Source: Bog-950 sp044225825
Lineage (GTDB): Bacteria; Bacteroidota; Bacteroidia; Chitinophagales; LD1
DNA: 64,000 nucleotides
NCBI GenBank assembly: GCA_044225825.1
Contig: JBGAIB010000004.1
Location: 124,001 to 188,000 of the forward strand
Reading direction: 5' to 3'
Shown here: positions 35,974 through 43,809 of the stretch, in pieces
Layout: each line of letters opens with the position of its first letter
Numbering within the stretch: position 1 is the first letter of the stretch
Notes under the pieces: generated by a model
Databases searched by the model: none
What the model was told of the DNA's origin: nothing
The model's input: only the letters and a program-made list of their open reading frames with translations
Made by a program: the position numbers and the translations under genes

Positions 35974-36834
35974 ATGCGCAGGTTTCGTCAATTTGTATTT
36001 ATGGCTTCGGCTGTAACGGTGGTTTTGTTTGCCAGTTTACAAACGGGTCAATCCAAAAAAGCACAGCCACCTGCCGCTAACGATGGCGACCCTACCACCA
36101 TACCGGCAGGGCAAAGCTGTATCCAGTGCCATTCAGGCATAATTGGCAATGCAAACGATAGTGTGCTGATCACCTTTTCCGATGGTCAAAATACCTACGA
36201 TATCAATAGCTTTACCTATGTGCCGGGCACCAGCTATACGGTAACCTTTCATCCGCTGGTTAGCGCAGCGCGTTATGGTTTCCAGTTGTCGGCGCTGCTG
36301 GCCACAAACAATACAAACGCAGGTACACTGGCGTCTACTTCGCCAAAAACATCTTTAGCAACCGGCGTGCAAACCAAATACATTGGCCACAAAAATGCCG
36401 ATACTACCAATACCTGGAGTTTCCCCTGGACAGCCCCTGCCACAAACCAGGGCAATGTGGTATTCTACTTCGCTTTTGTAGCGGCTAATGCCAGCGATAC
36501 CGAGTTTGGCGATCAGGTTTTTAAAGGCAGTAAAACCATTGGCGCCGATACGACCAGCAGTGGCATATTTAACCAAACATGGATGTTAGATGTAAACGCT
36601 ACTCCTAATCCTGCTTCCGACAAACTGATTATTAGCTACGAATCAAAGTCGGAGGCTGCCGAGTTCTCGGTATACAGTTTAAGTGGTGCTTTGTTAGTGC
36701 AGCAAAACTATTTGAACAACGCCGCAGGTATCATTCAACGCACTATTGACCTCAGCAGTTTATCAGCAGGCATCTACCTGCTGCAGGTTAAACAAGGTAA
36801 CTACAGGGGTGTAAAAAAGGTAATAGTGCAATAG
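35974..36834 (+). CDS. T9SS-exported single-heme-motif protein with Reeler-like domain
   Basis: A 286-residue secreted protein. The signal peptide runs to about 25. A canonical heme-c motif CIQCH (C49, C52, H53) sits in a short N-terminal segment preceded by PAGQSC. A beta-rich domain (about 60-200) of the Reeler/choice-of-anchor type follows, with SYTVTFHPL and YGFQLSAL strands. A T9SS sorting domain (NATPNPASDKLIISY ... GVKKVIVQ) ends the protein. It lies 62 bp after the copper monooxygenase gene on the same strand; a role as a redox partner is inference. It converges exactly on recF. Confidence 0.78.
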   Translation: MRRFRQFVFMASAVTVVLFASLQTGQSKKAQPPAANDGDPTTIPAGQSCIQCHSGIIGNANDSVLITFSDGQNTYDINSFTYVPGTSYTVTFHPLVSAARYGFQLSALLATNNTNAGTLASTSPKTSLATGVQTKYIGHKNADTTNTWSFPWTAPATNQGNVVFYFAFVAANASDTEFGDQVFKGSKTIGADTTSSGIFNQTWMLDVNATPNPASDKLIISYESKSEAAEFSVYSLSGALLVQQNYLNNAAGIIQRTIDLSSLSAGIYLLQVKQGNYRGVKKVIVQ

Positions 36835-37926
36835 CTATATTCTGAACACTTCAAAGTTGTCAAGTACTTCCAGTTCAGCGCGTATATGATTATCCTCTGT
36901 ATCGGTTATAAACACCTGTCCGAAATCCTGCGTGGATATCAGTTGCATTAGTTGCCTGCTGCGGTCAGGGTCCAATTTGTCAAATATGTCATCAATCAGT
37001 AAAAAGGGGTTAAGCCCCGTAGCGTTCTTTATAAACTGATGTTCAGCAAGTTTTAACGATAGTATAAAACTCTTCTGCTGCCCTTGCGAACCAAACTTTT
37101 TAATACGCGCACTTTCCGTTTTTCGCGGACTTATATAAAATTCCAGATCGTCTTTGTGAATCCCCCATTCGGTGCGCTGCAGGGCCAGGTCCTTTTGTAA
37201 ACCGCTTTCAAGTAATTGCTCCAGGGGCTTTTGGTGCAGTTGCGACTCATAACTAAAACTTACTATATCACGCTCCAGGCTTAGCTGCTGGTAAAACTGC
37301 CTGAACAATGGTTGCAGCTTGGCAATAGCGGTTTGGCGTGTATCATATATCCGCGTGCCCAGTTCAGCCAGGCGCAGGTTATAGCTCTCCAATAAGGTTT
37401 TATCTACCTGCCCACGTTCGGCAAACTCCTTTAAAGCACTATTACGCTGTGCCAGGTATTTATTATACTGCATCAGCCACTCCAGGTAACTGTGGTTCAC
37501 CTGCGATATGGTGCTGTCCAGAAACCGCCTGCGCTCTTCGCTGCCGCCCAGTATCAATTGGTTATCATCAGGGGCAATCATTACGGCGGGCAATTGGCCT
37601 ATATGGGCGCTCAAACGCGGCACCGGGGCATCATTTACCAGCAGCTCTTTTTTACGCGGGGCCTGCACCTTAAATACTACTTGCATAGGCCGCTCATTTA
37701 CCTGTACAGTCCCATCCAGCCTGAAAAACTCTTGACCGAAGAGCATATTCTGTGCATCGGAGTTGTTAAAATAGCTTTTGGTCAGGCACAGATAGTAAAT
37801 AGAGTCCAGCAAATTGGTTTTGCCAACCCCGTTATTGCCAATAAAACAATTAATCTTCTTGCTGAAATTCAGCCTTTTAGAAGCATGATTTTTAAAATTA
37901 AGCAGGCTAAGGTTTTGTAGAAACAC
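36835..37926 (-). CDS. recF: DNA replication and repair protein RecF
   Basis: A 363-residue SMC-like ATPase for RecFOR loading of RecA at gaps. Walker A is GNNGVGKTNLLD (30-41). The QGQQKSFILSLKLAE signature region and the Walker B LLIDDIFDKLDPDR are intact. The N-terminal LSLLNFKNH is typical. The start codon is GTG; no in-frame ATG lies nearby, and the conserved N-terminus begins immediately. The start directly abuts the promoter element of the divergent pdhA gene, so recF must be transcribed from within or beyond pdhA's 5' end. Confidence 0.94.
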   Translation of the reverse strand: MFLQNLSLLNFKNHASKRLNFSKKINCFIGNNGVGKTNLLDSIYYLCLTKSYFNNSDAQNMLFGQEFFRLDGTVQVNERPMQVVFKVQAPRKKELLVNDAPVPRLSAHIGQLPAVMIAPDDNQLILGGSEERRRFLDSTISQVNHSYLEWLMQYNKYLAQRNSALKEFAERGQVDKTLLESYNLRLAELGTRIYDTRQTAIAKLQPLFRQFYQQLSLERDIVSFSYESQLHQKPLEQLLESGLQKDLALQRTEWGIHKDDLEFYISPRKTESARIKKFGSQGQQKSFILSLKLAEHQFIKNATGLNPFLLIDDIFDKLDPDRSRQLMQLISTQDFGQVFITDTEDNHIRAELEVLDNFEVFRI

Positions 37927-37934
37927 TATTTTTG
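37927..37934 (+). promoter_or_regulatory. TAnnTTTG -7 promoter element for pdhA
   Basis: TATTTTTG is an exact -7 match starting one base after the recF GTG, with 15 bases to the pdhA ATG. Its -33 region would lie inside recF. Confidence 0.5.
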
Positions 37935-37949
37935 ACAGCTTTGTAAACG

Positions 37950-38942
37950 ATGGCGGTAAAAGTAAATAAAGACACCTATTTGTACTGGTACGAGTTAATG
38001 CTGCGTTTGCGTCGCTTCGAGGAGCGCGCCGGCATGCTATACGGCCAGCAGAAGATTCGCGGATTTTGTCACCTGTATATCGGCCAGGAAGCCGTAGCAG
38101 GCGGTATCATGAGTGCCCTGCGCGCCGATGACCGGGTTATTACGGCCTACCGCGACCACGGCCTGGCAATTGCCAAAGGTATTAGCTGCAACGAGGCTAT
38201 GGCCGAATTGTATGGCAAGGCAACGGGTTGCACCAAGGGCAAAGGCGGTTCCATGCACTTCTTTTCTAAAGAGCACAACTTCTTTGGCGGTCACGGTATT
38301 GTAGGCGCGCAAATTGGCCTGGGTGCCGGTATTGCCTTTGCCGATAAATACCTGGATAAGGACAATGTAACCATCTGCTTGTTTGGCGATGGTGCTGCCC
38401 GCCAGGGTATATTGCACGAAACCTTTAACATGGCTATGACCTGGAAACTGCCCGTAATTTTTGCGGTGGAGAATAACGGTTATGCCATGGGTACTTCCGT
38501 AGGTCGTAGCAGCAACGTAACCCAAATTGCTACCCTGGGCGAAGCTTATGATATGCCTTCCCTTTCAGTAGATGCCATGGCTTGCGAAAGTGTGCACGAG
38601 GCAGTTGCTGAAGCGGCTGAACGTGCCCGCACCGGCGGTGGACCTACTTTCCTGGAGCTGCGCACCTACCGCTACAAAGGACACAGCATGAGCGATCCGC
38701 AAAAATACCGCACCAAGGAAGAGGTAGAGGACTACAAAAAGCTGGATCCTATCGAAACTACCTTGGCTACCATTCTTAAAAAGAAATACGCCACTCAAAA
38801 GGATATCGACGAGATAATAGCACGCATCGAAAAGGAGATTGACGACTGCGTTACCTTCGCCGAGAATTCGCCTTTCCCGGATGATTCGGAGCTGTTTAAG
38901 GACATTTATGCCGAGGCTGACTATCCGTTCATGACCGAATAA
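37950..38942 (+). CDS. pdhA: Pyruvate dehydrogenase E1 component, alpha subunit
   Basis: A 330-residue E1-alpha subunit. The thiamine-diphosphate motif runs from GDGAARQG (146-153) to the NNGYAMGT segment (N176). Upstream are YRDHGLAIAKG and GKGGSMHFFSK, and the regulatory-loop-like YKGHSMSDPQKYRTKEE follows. With an E1-beta partner it decarboxylates pyruvate and passes the acetyl group to E2. The beta subunit is not adjacent, so it is encoded elsewhere. The next gene (TPR membrane protein) begins about 160 bp later; that gap holds an imperfect inverted repeat near 38970-39005 and no gene. Confidence 0.94.
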   Translation: MAVKVNKDTYLYWYELMLRLRRFEERAGMLYGQQKIRGFCHLYIGQEAVAGGIMSALRADDRVITAYRDHGLAIAKGISCNEAMAELYGKATGCTKGKGGSMHFFSKEHNFFGGHGIVGAQIGLGAGIAFADKYLDKDNVTICLFGDGAARQGILHETFNMAMTWKLPVIFAVENNGYAMGTSVGRSSNVTQIATLGEAYDMPSLSVDAMACESVHEAVAEAAERARTGGGPTFLELRTYRYKGHSMSDPQKYRTKEEVEDYKKLDPIETTLATILKKKYATQKDIDEIIARIEKEIDDCVTFAENSPFPDDSELFKDIYAEADYPFMTE

Positions 38943-39101
38943 TCAACATTTCGACGAATAAAACACGTTTAAAATCAGCATTTTACCGAAATAATGCTTG
39001 ATTTGCGGTAGGCCCGATAAGCCCAATTTCGACCGCGATTTTGGGATAGGCTTTAAAAGATTAAATTCGCGGCTCCAAAAACCGAAAACTTTAAAACAGG
39101 T

Positions 39102-39785
39102 ATGGCAGAAGAATTAGAAACAACCGAAGGCCTTCAGGACAAGCTGAGTAACATCGAGACCTTTGTAGAAGAAAAGAAGAAGCCTTTGATGATTGGTGGC
39201 GGTGTAGTATTAGTACTGGTACTGGCCGTTATTTACGTATTTGCCAAATGGTTACCCGATCGCGAACTGAAAGCCCAGAACGATATTATGATGGCGCAGT
39301 TTGCTTTCGAAAAGGACAGCTTTAACCTGGCCTTAAACGGTCGCCCTGCAGGCACCGGCAAAGCGTACAAAGGCTTTGCACAAATCGCCAAGGATTACAG
39401 CTTTACCAAAACCGCTAAACTGGCTAACCTGTATGCCGGCGAATGTTGCCTGAACCTCAAGAAATATCAGGACGCAATTAACTACCTCGAAAAAGGCAAT
39501 GTTAGCGACCCTATTTTAGGTGCAGTGCGTTTAAACGCCATCGGCGATGCTTACTCGGAGCTGGGTAAAATGGATGAAGCCATTAATTACTACGAGAAAG
39601 CAGCCGACTTTTCCGATAACGATAAATACACACCGTTCTACCTGTTTAAAGCAGGTTTGGCTAACGAAAAGCTGAAGAAGAACAGTGAAGCAAAAGCGCT
39701 TTACGAAAAGATCCGCGATAACTATCCTAACAGCGATGAAGGGATGCAAATCGAAAAATACATCATCCGCGTAAGCGGTTCATAA
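39102..39785 (+). CDS. Membrane-anchored TPR protein
   Basis: A 227-residue protein with a short acidic cytoplasmic N-terminus, one transmembrane helix (about 28-50) and an extracytoplasmic TPR domain (about 85-225; YLEKGNVSDPILGAVRLNAI, EAINYYEKAADFS). The layout matches the YfgM/tetratricopeptide-like family, which in E. coli is a SecYEG-linked periplasmic chaperone partner. That role is assumed by similarity of architecture only. It is followed by a terminator before ribH. Confidence 0.8.
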   Translation: MAEELETTEGLQDKLSNIETFVEEKKKPLMIGGGVVLVLVLAVIYVFAKWLPDRELKAQNDIMMAQFAFEKDSFNLALNGRPAGTGKAYKGFAQIAKDYSFTKTAKLANLYAGECCLNLKKYQDAINYLEKGNVSDPILGAVRLNAIGDAYSELGKMDEAINYYEKAADFSDNDKYTPFYLFKAGLANEKLKKNSEAKALYEKIRDNYPNSDEGMQIEKYIIRVSGS

Positions 39786-39794
39786 TACGGAAAG

Positions 39795-39823
39795 GAGGGA
39801 AGTTAAATTCCCTCTTTTTATTT
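39795..39823 (+). terminator. Rho-independent terminator
   Basis: A 7-bp stem GAGGGAA/TTCCCTC with a six-base loop is followed by a T-rich run between the TPR gene and ribH. Confidence 0.75.
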
Positions 39824-39851
39824 AACCCAGTTCCAACGTAAATAAATCGTT

Positions 39852-40349
39852 ATGGCCTCAGCAGCACAAAGTCTATCAGCCGCCGAAAATACCCGTGTAA
39901 AGCTTACCAAGCGCCACCGGGTAGGTATAGTAGTATCCTCGTACTATAACGAGATTACTTATAAACTGCGCGATGCGGCCATTGAAACCCTAAAGCAAAG
40001 CGGCATACGAGAAAAGGACTTGTTTGTGGTAGAAGCGCCCGGCACCTTCGAATTACCACTTGCAGCACAAATGCTCTACAAAAGCAAACGCCTCAGCGCC
40101 GTAATCTGCCTGGGCTGTGTTATCAAAGGCGAAACCGACCACGATAAATACATTAACCACGCCGTAGCCGACGAACTGATGCGTTTAGGCACGGCTAATA
40201 ATGCGCCTTTTGTATTTGGCGTATTAACCCCCAACAACCGCCAACAAGCCGAAGACCGCGCCGGTGGCAAACACGGCAACAAAGGCGTTGAATGTGCCAA
40301 TGCAGCCCTGCAAATGCTGGCACTGAAAGAGAAGCTGGCAAAGAAGTAA
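39852..40349 (+). CDS. ribH: 6,7-dimethyl-8-ribityllumazine synthase
   Basis: RibH condenses the ribulose-derived 4-carbon unit with the amino-uracil to give lumazine, the penultimate step of riboflavin synthesis. The 165-residue protein has EAPGTFELPLAAQ (61-73), VICLGCVIKGETDHDKY (84-100) with catalytic H97, and FGVLTPNNRQQAEDRAGG. It forms an icosahedral or pentameric cytoplasmic complex in known members. It is the last housekeeping gene before the AT-rich island. Confidence 0.95.
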   Translation: MASAAQSLSAAENTRVKLTKRHRVGIVVSSYYNEITYKLRDAAIETLKQSGIREKDLFVVEAPGTFELPLAAQMLYKSKRLSAVICLGCVIKGETDHDKYINHAVADELMRLGTANNAPFVFGVLTPNNRQQAEDRAGGKHGNKGVECANAALQMLALKEKLAKK

Positions 40350-40426
40350 TACGCGTTTGTGGTTTGGCGTTCGTTGTTTGTTGTTTACGCCCCACTTTTA
40401 TCACTATCCATTCCAATTTCCTCATC

Positions 40427-40474
40427 TGTCATATTGAGCCATTCCGCTAAATAAACAGCAGCGAAATATCTCCT
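40427..40474. repeat. Degenerate REP-like intergenic repeat
   Basis: The segment TGTCATATTGAGC ... GCAGCGAAATATCTCCTG resembles a worn copy of the TGTCATTTCGAGC ... GCGAGAAATCTC intergenic repeat seen in many bacteria. It lies just after ribH. The recognition is from memory of the pattern. Confidence 0.35.
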
Positions 40475-40617
40475 GCTGATCAAGCGCAAACAACCGCTAA
40501 GTCGACATTAAATTAAACAGCTTGTTGTGGCGACCCATTTGAGGTGCTAATGTCTAAGCGGATATATTGCCCCAATAAATATAATCAGGCCGATAATAAA
40601 ATAAAGTGGCATGCTGG

Positions 40618-42651
40618 TCATAAAATTATTTGGATCAATTTATGTTTACTCTTTAACTCATTTATTTCAACTAAGAATAAATTTGCTGGTATAATATGCT
40701 CCTCTAGAAATGCATTGTTTCGCATTAATTCATTAACTATGATTGATAAAAATACCGGTCCTACCACTTTCTCTCGATCGTAATTAAGGTTCAATATATT
40801 TTGAAAAAATGGATATGATCTTATATACGAATCCTTGGATGGATTCCGATTTAAATAAAAATCTATTACGGAAATCATTTGATTTGGGTAGCTTTTCTTT
40901 ACCTTTCTTCCCTTTATTGTGGTATAGGTCATTCGAGGGATGTAATCTAGATTGTTAAAATTATATTCATCCATAAATCTATTAATAGCTGAACAATTGT
41001 GGTTATTTAAAAAGCTTTGTAGTAGCCTAAACGATCCCTTTTCTTCTTTGCTTAAAAGGATGCAACACTTAAAAATATCTAATGTAAAAGAATATTTGTT
41101 TTTAGAAATGTTTATTGTTTTGATTGAAGGCAAATGGTTCATGCAAAATGTTATTTCTGTTGCCTTAGGGCTATTCATTGTGAGAGCTGTTATGTAATCA
41201 AGATTGTCCAAGGTTAAATCCTTCAGTGTTATACTGGTGTCGTTAATTGTTGCCTTGCCATCTATGTTTGATATATAATACAGTAACTGTTCATTATAAA
41301 ATCTTTTAGCCATATCTAAACCGGTGAAATCAAATGTTCTTGCAAAGTGGATATCCTCTAAAAGATTAATGGATAGAAAAAATTCTAGTATTGATTTATG
41401 TGAAAACTTATAATAGCCGTCTGCAGTACGATTTAAAAGTGACTTACTTCTCTTGTCTGGGCTACTTAATTCTGTTTCTCTGTTAAACTGTTGTAAGGAA
41501 AGTCCATTTGAAGAAATAAAATCTTCTAAATAATGAATTTTAAATTCTTTCCGTTCTTTATGTTTTTCATACAAATTTCTAGCTATAGCTTTGGAAAAAT
41601 TGAATAATAAAGATTTAAAATTGTCTAATGTATAGTATCTCTCTAAAATACCCGGCTTTATAGCTTCCCGATCAATCCATTTATCGATCAAGACTTGATA
41701 AAGCTGAAAAGTGTATACGTATACTTTTTCTTTTTCTATTAAATCATCAATATGGCTTAGTAGCATTGGGCGAACCATTAAGTTAGGGCATCTTGCAATA
41801 ATTGCTTCAGCTTTTTGCCTTTTTTTAAATTGCCAGAATCTGTATTTTTTTGATAAATATTTATTTATGTCATCTTGATCGAACACAGATAAATATATTT
41901 TTTGTAATTTGTATCCGCCAGCCCCACCAAAAGTCATGTAATTTGCCTCAGTAGGGATTTCGTCGTCTGTTGGGAAAAATTGCGTTCTACAAGTTATTAC
42001 AACTAGCTTAAAACCTTTAACCATTTTTAATATATGAAACATTCTTGTTGCGTGATCTGTTAATGCAAGATCATCCTCATCGAATGCATCAAGTAAGAGA
42101 ATGGTTTTTTTTCTTTCCTCATCGGTGATCTTTTCTACCGATTTCATGCAGTCGCGATCTCCTAAAGGGAAAAGCTTTATTTGGTCTTTGGGGTTTAATG
42201 AAAGGTTAATTCTATTTCGGTAAGTGATTAGCAAATTAATTAGAAACGTGGATTTGCCCATTCCTGCATCTGCCAGTATTACATAGTATTTGTTTTCTTT
42301 TCCGCTTTTTTTAAATATTTTATCAATAAACAGTGGGATTCCATCATTTTTTGGAATAGCAAGGAACCCAGAGCCTAGTTCGTCATCAATACTTGGTGCT
42401 ATATTCTGAATTTTATGTGGTATATAGAATTTTGTATGTCTTTCTATTTCGCCTTCATTGAAATAGGGTAACATGTTTTTGTTTTCCTGCTGTATTAAAT
42501 ACTCATTACGGCACCAAAAAAAAACTGTCCAGATTAGTTTTATGAAGGCAATTAATATTGTAATGGATACTATCAATAACAATATTAAGTTGGCATATAT
42601 ATTGTTTATTAAACCAAGATTTGAAAGGGTTTCTATTAAATCTTTAAACAT
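40618..42651 (-). CDS. Membrane-anchored NACHT/STAND NTPase, candidate defence protein
   Basis: A 677-residue protein with one N-terminal transmembrane helix (about 18-46) and a cytoplasmic NACHT-type NTPase. Walker A is ADAGMGKSTF (127-136), Walker B LLLDAFDEDD (185-194), the sensor arginine is R222 in VITCRTQFF, and a helical-domain Pro lies in VRPMLL (P295). YKFSHKSILEFF (414-425) is the winged-helix signature typical of NACHT proteins. The C-terminal ~240 residues show no named domain and may be the sensor. Bacterial NACHT proteins are known antiphage factors; that function here is inference. It is AT-rich and alone. A TTG start 60 bases upstream is possible; I prefer the ATG. Confidence 0.85.
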   Translation of the reverse strand: MFKDLIETLSNLGLINNIYANLILLLIVSITILIAFIKLIWTVFFWCRNEYLIQQENKNMLPYFNEGEIERHTKFYIPHKIQNIAPSIDDELGSGFLAIPKNDGIPLFIDKIFKKSGKENKYYVILADAGMGKSTFLINLLITYRNRINLSLNPKDQIKLFPLGDRDCMKSVEKITDEERKKTILLLDAFDEDDLALTDHATRMFHILKMVKGFKLVVITCRTQFFPTDDEIPTEANYMTFGGAGGYKLQKIYLSVFDQDDINKYLSKKYRFWQFKKRQKAEAIIARCPNLMVRPMLLSHIDDLIEKEKVYVYTFQLYQVLIDKWIDREAIKPGILERYYTLDNFKSLLFNFSKAIARNLYEKHKERKEFKIHYLEDFISSNGLSLQQFNRETELSSPDKRSKSLLNRTADGYYKFSHKSILEFFLSINLLEDIHFARTFDFTGLDMAKRFYNEQLLYYISNIDGKATINDTSITLKDLTLDNLDYITALTMNSPKATEITFCMNHLPSIKTINISKNKYSFTLDIFKCCILLSKEEKGSFRLLQSFLNNHNCSAINRFMDEYNFNNLDYIPRMTYTTIKGRKVKKSYPNQMISVIDFYLNRNPSKDSYIRSYPFFQNILNLNYDREKVVGPVFLSIIVNELMRNNAFLEEHIIPANLFLVEINELKSKHKLIQIIL

Positions 42652-42856
42652 AGGACTTTTTAATTTAAACGTATTCAATCCATTTAACGATGAAAGTAAG
42701 AAATGCACCAATATAATAATATTAGAAAGCTCTCACTCGTGCTCGTCTCAAACTAAGCCTTCAACCTGGCCAACGAGGCTGCAACCGGTTTTGCATCGTG
42801 TTGCCATTCAATTATAGCTCAATTTACATGAAGCTAATCCTGCTCCCTCGGCAGGC

Positions 42857-42884
42857 GTCATTCTGGCGCAGGCCAGAATCTGTC
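42857..42884. repeat. REP-like palindrome
   Basis: ATTCTGGC/GCCAGAAT forms a perfect 8-bp stem around GCAG, within GTCATTCTGGC ... GCCAGAATCTGTC. This form resembles widespread bacterial REP-type intergenic elements. Confidence 0.55.
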
Positions 42885-42938
42885 TGTTCCTATGTATGCC
42901 TATGCATTTCCACTTTGTATTCATCCTACAATCTAGTT

Positions 42939-42970
42939 CTTCCAGGTCTTCCGAAGGGGAGACCTGGAAG
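42939..42970. repeat. Perfect inverted repeat
   Basis: CTTCCAGGTCT and AGACCTGGAAG form an 11-bp perfect stem with a ten-base loop. There is no T-run, so it is not an obvious terminator. It may be another REP-type element. Confidence 0.65.
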
Positions 42971-42980
42971 TTCAGATAGC

Positions 42981-43047
42981 AACAAGTCTTCAGACTTGTT
43001 TGGTAAGGGTTAAGCCGCCTTTAACCGGCAGCAAGCCTTCAGACTTG
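42981..43047. repeat. Palindrome and nearby second copy
   Basis: AACAAGTCTTCAGACTTGTT (42981-43000) is a 9-bp palindrome with a two-base centre. A variant CAAGCCTTCAGACTTG lies at 43032-43047. Confidence 0.6.
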
Positions 43048-43169
43048 GAACCATATTCTGAAGCAGTCTAACCCCTTTTTTGTTAAATAAGAAATAAAAT
43101 AAGAAACATAATGTCTTTTATCGTATCTTTACACTAACTAACGTTCCTTGACATACCCGTGAAACACTA

Positions 43170-43338
43170 AACCCGGTATCGACTGTCTCTTAGAGTAGCA
43201 GGCCAAGCTCTGATGGCCGGGGAGCAATCCTTTTCGGCCTGTCTAGCTCTATGGGCATAAGAGCAGTTCCCTTTCGGCAGGCTTTTTGCATTACACAAGG
43301 AGACAGGCGGAGGCTACTCTGACAAAAAAAGCCGGGTT
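43170..43338 (+). ncRNA. Candidate structured RNA (unidentified)
   Basis: Nested complementary arms suggest a folded RNA of about 170 nt. P1 pairs AACCCGG (43170) with CCGGGTT (43332). P2 pairs AGAGTAGC (43192) with GCTACTCT (43313). P3 pairs GCCTGTCT (43237) with AGACAGGC (43301). Internal hairpins are GGCCA/TGGCC (43201-43218) and GCTCT/AGAGC (43246-43264). A GAGCARTY...TTTCGGC motif occurs twice (43222 and 43261). A TATCTTTA promoter-like box lies upstream near 43124. Pairing is symmetric, so the strand is uncertain. I cannot match it to a known RNA family. Confidence 0.45.
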
Positions 43339-43371
43339 ATTAGGCCTTCACAAACACACTTTAAATTTTTT

Positions 43372-43416
43372 CCAATTTGTGCACTTCAAAATCAAGTGCA
43401 CAAATGTGCACAAATG
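43372..43416. repeat. 45-bp repeat rich in TGCACAAA, copy 1
   Basis: Contains the inverted pair TTTGTGCACTT/AAGTGCACAAA plus one more GTGCACAAATG. It differs from the copy at 43489-43533 at four of 45 positions. A lone TGTGCACAA also occurs near 43612. Confidence 0.7.
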
Positions 43417-43488
43417 GTAAAAGGGCTAGGTTTGAAAAAGGGCGTTTTAGGCCTGTTTAACACAAAAAACACGCACATAAATTTTTCT

Positions 43489-43533
43489 CCAATTTGTGCA
43501 CCTTAAAATCAACTGCACAAATCTGCACAAATG
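43489..43533. repeat. 45-bp repeat rich in TGCACAAA, copy 2
   Basis: Begins CCAATTTGTGCACCTTAAAA and ends CTGCACAAATG. It is preceded, like copy 1, by TAGGCCT and an AAATTTTT run, so the duplicated unit is about 110-117 bp. Sites like these could be operators or iterons; function unknown. Confidence 0.7.
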
Positions 43534-43622
43534 CCGGAAGCCGATCAGTTGCAACCTTGTGATTTCGGCTGATTTAACAGAAAAATTCATCTTATGGATT
43601 TTCATCTAATATGTGCACAAGG

Positions 43623-43646
43623 AAAAAAGTGTAAAGGAGTGTAAAG
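43623..43646. repeat. 24-bp direct repeat, copy 1
   Basis: An AAAAAAGTGTAAAGGAGTGT...-type 24-mer, itself a double GTGTAAAG. It is identical to the copy at 43708-43731. TCGCGCTCGT follows this copy within about 10 bases and recurs at 43766. Confidence 0.8.
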
Positions 43647-43707
43647 CTGCAGATCGCGCTCGTCGCCTTGTCTGATATCTGATCTCCGTTTTCTGCTCTC
43701 TAATTTC

Positions 43708-43731
43708 AAAAAAGTGTAAAGGAGTGTAAAG
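43708..43731. repeat. 24-bp direct repeat, copy 2
   Basis: Identical in all 24 bases to the copy 85 bp upstream. It ends about 80 bp before the start of the next gene, so it could fall in that gene's promoter region. Confidence 0.8.
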
Positions 43732-43809
43732 TTCGGTAAGTAAGAATTACCATTTTTCGGGAACCTCGCGCTCGTTTATTCAATTTATCTTGGCTCAAAA
43801 TTAAACGGC

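Larger units (their letters stand above)
40350..43809. other. AT-rich accessory island between ribH and a conserved small gene
   Basis: This stretch holds one long gene (NACHT NTPase) and about 1.1 kb of repeat-rich non-coding DNA, unlike the compact genes on both sides. Sixty-base lines that I counted inside the NACHT gene have about 20, 35 and 42% G+C, lower than neighbouring genes look. REP-like palindromes occur at both ends. No integrase, transposase or tRNA flanks it. Confidence 0.6.

Noticed and set aside
42753..42819. Minus-strand 21-codon frame ending ...KPVAASLARLKA before a stop, looking like a gene's C-terminus
   Set aside because: A stop lies immediately upstream and nothing continues the frame; too short to call a gene remnant.
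43165..43340. Retron msr/msd or RNase P RNA
   Set aside because: No reverse transcriptase gene is nearby, and the conserved RNase P cores are absent; only the CCGG-type arms look alike.
40350..43809. Integrated phage or transposon
   Set aside because: No integrase, transposase, phage gene or flanking target duplication could be seen.
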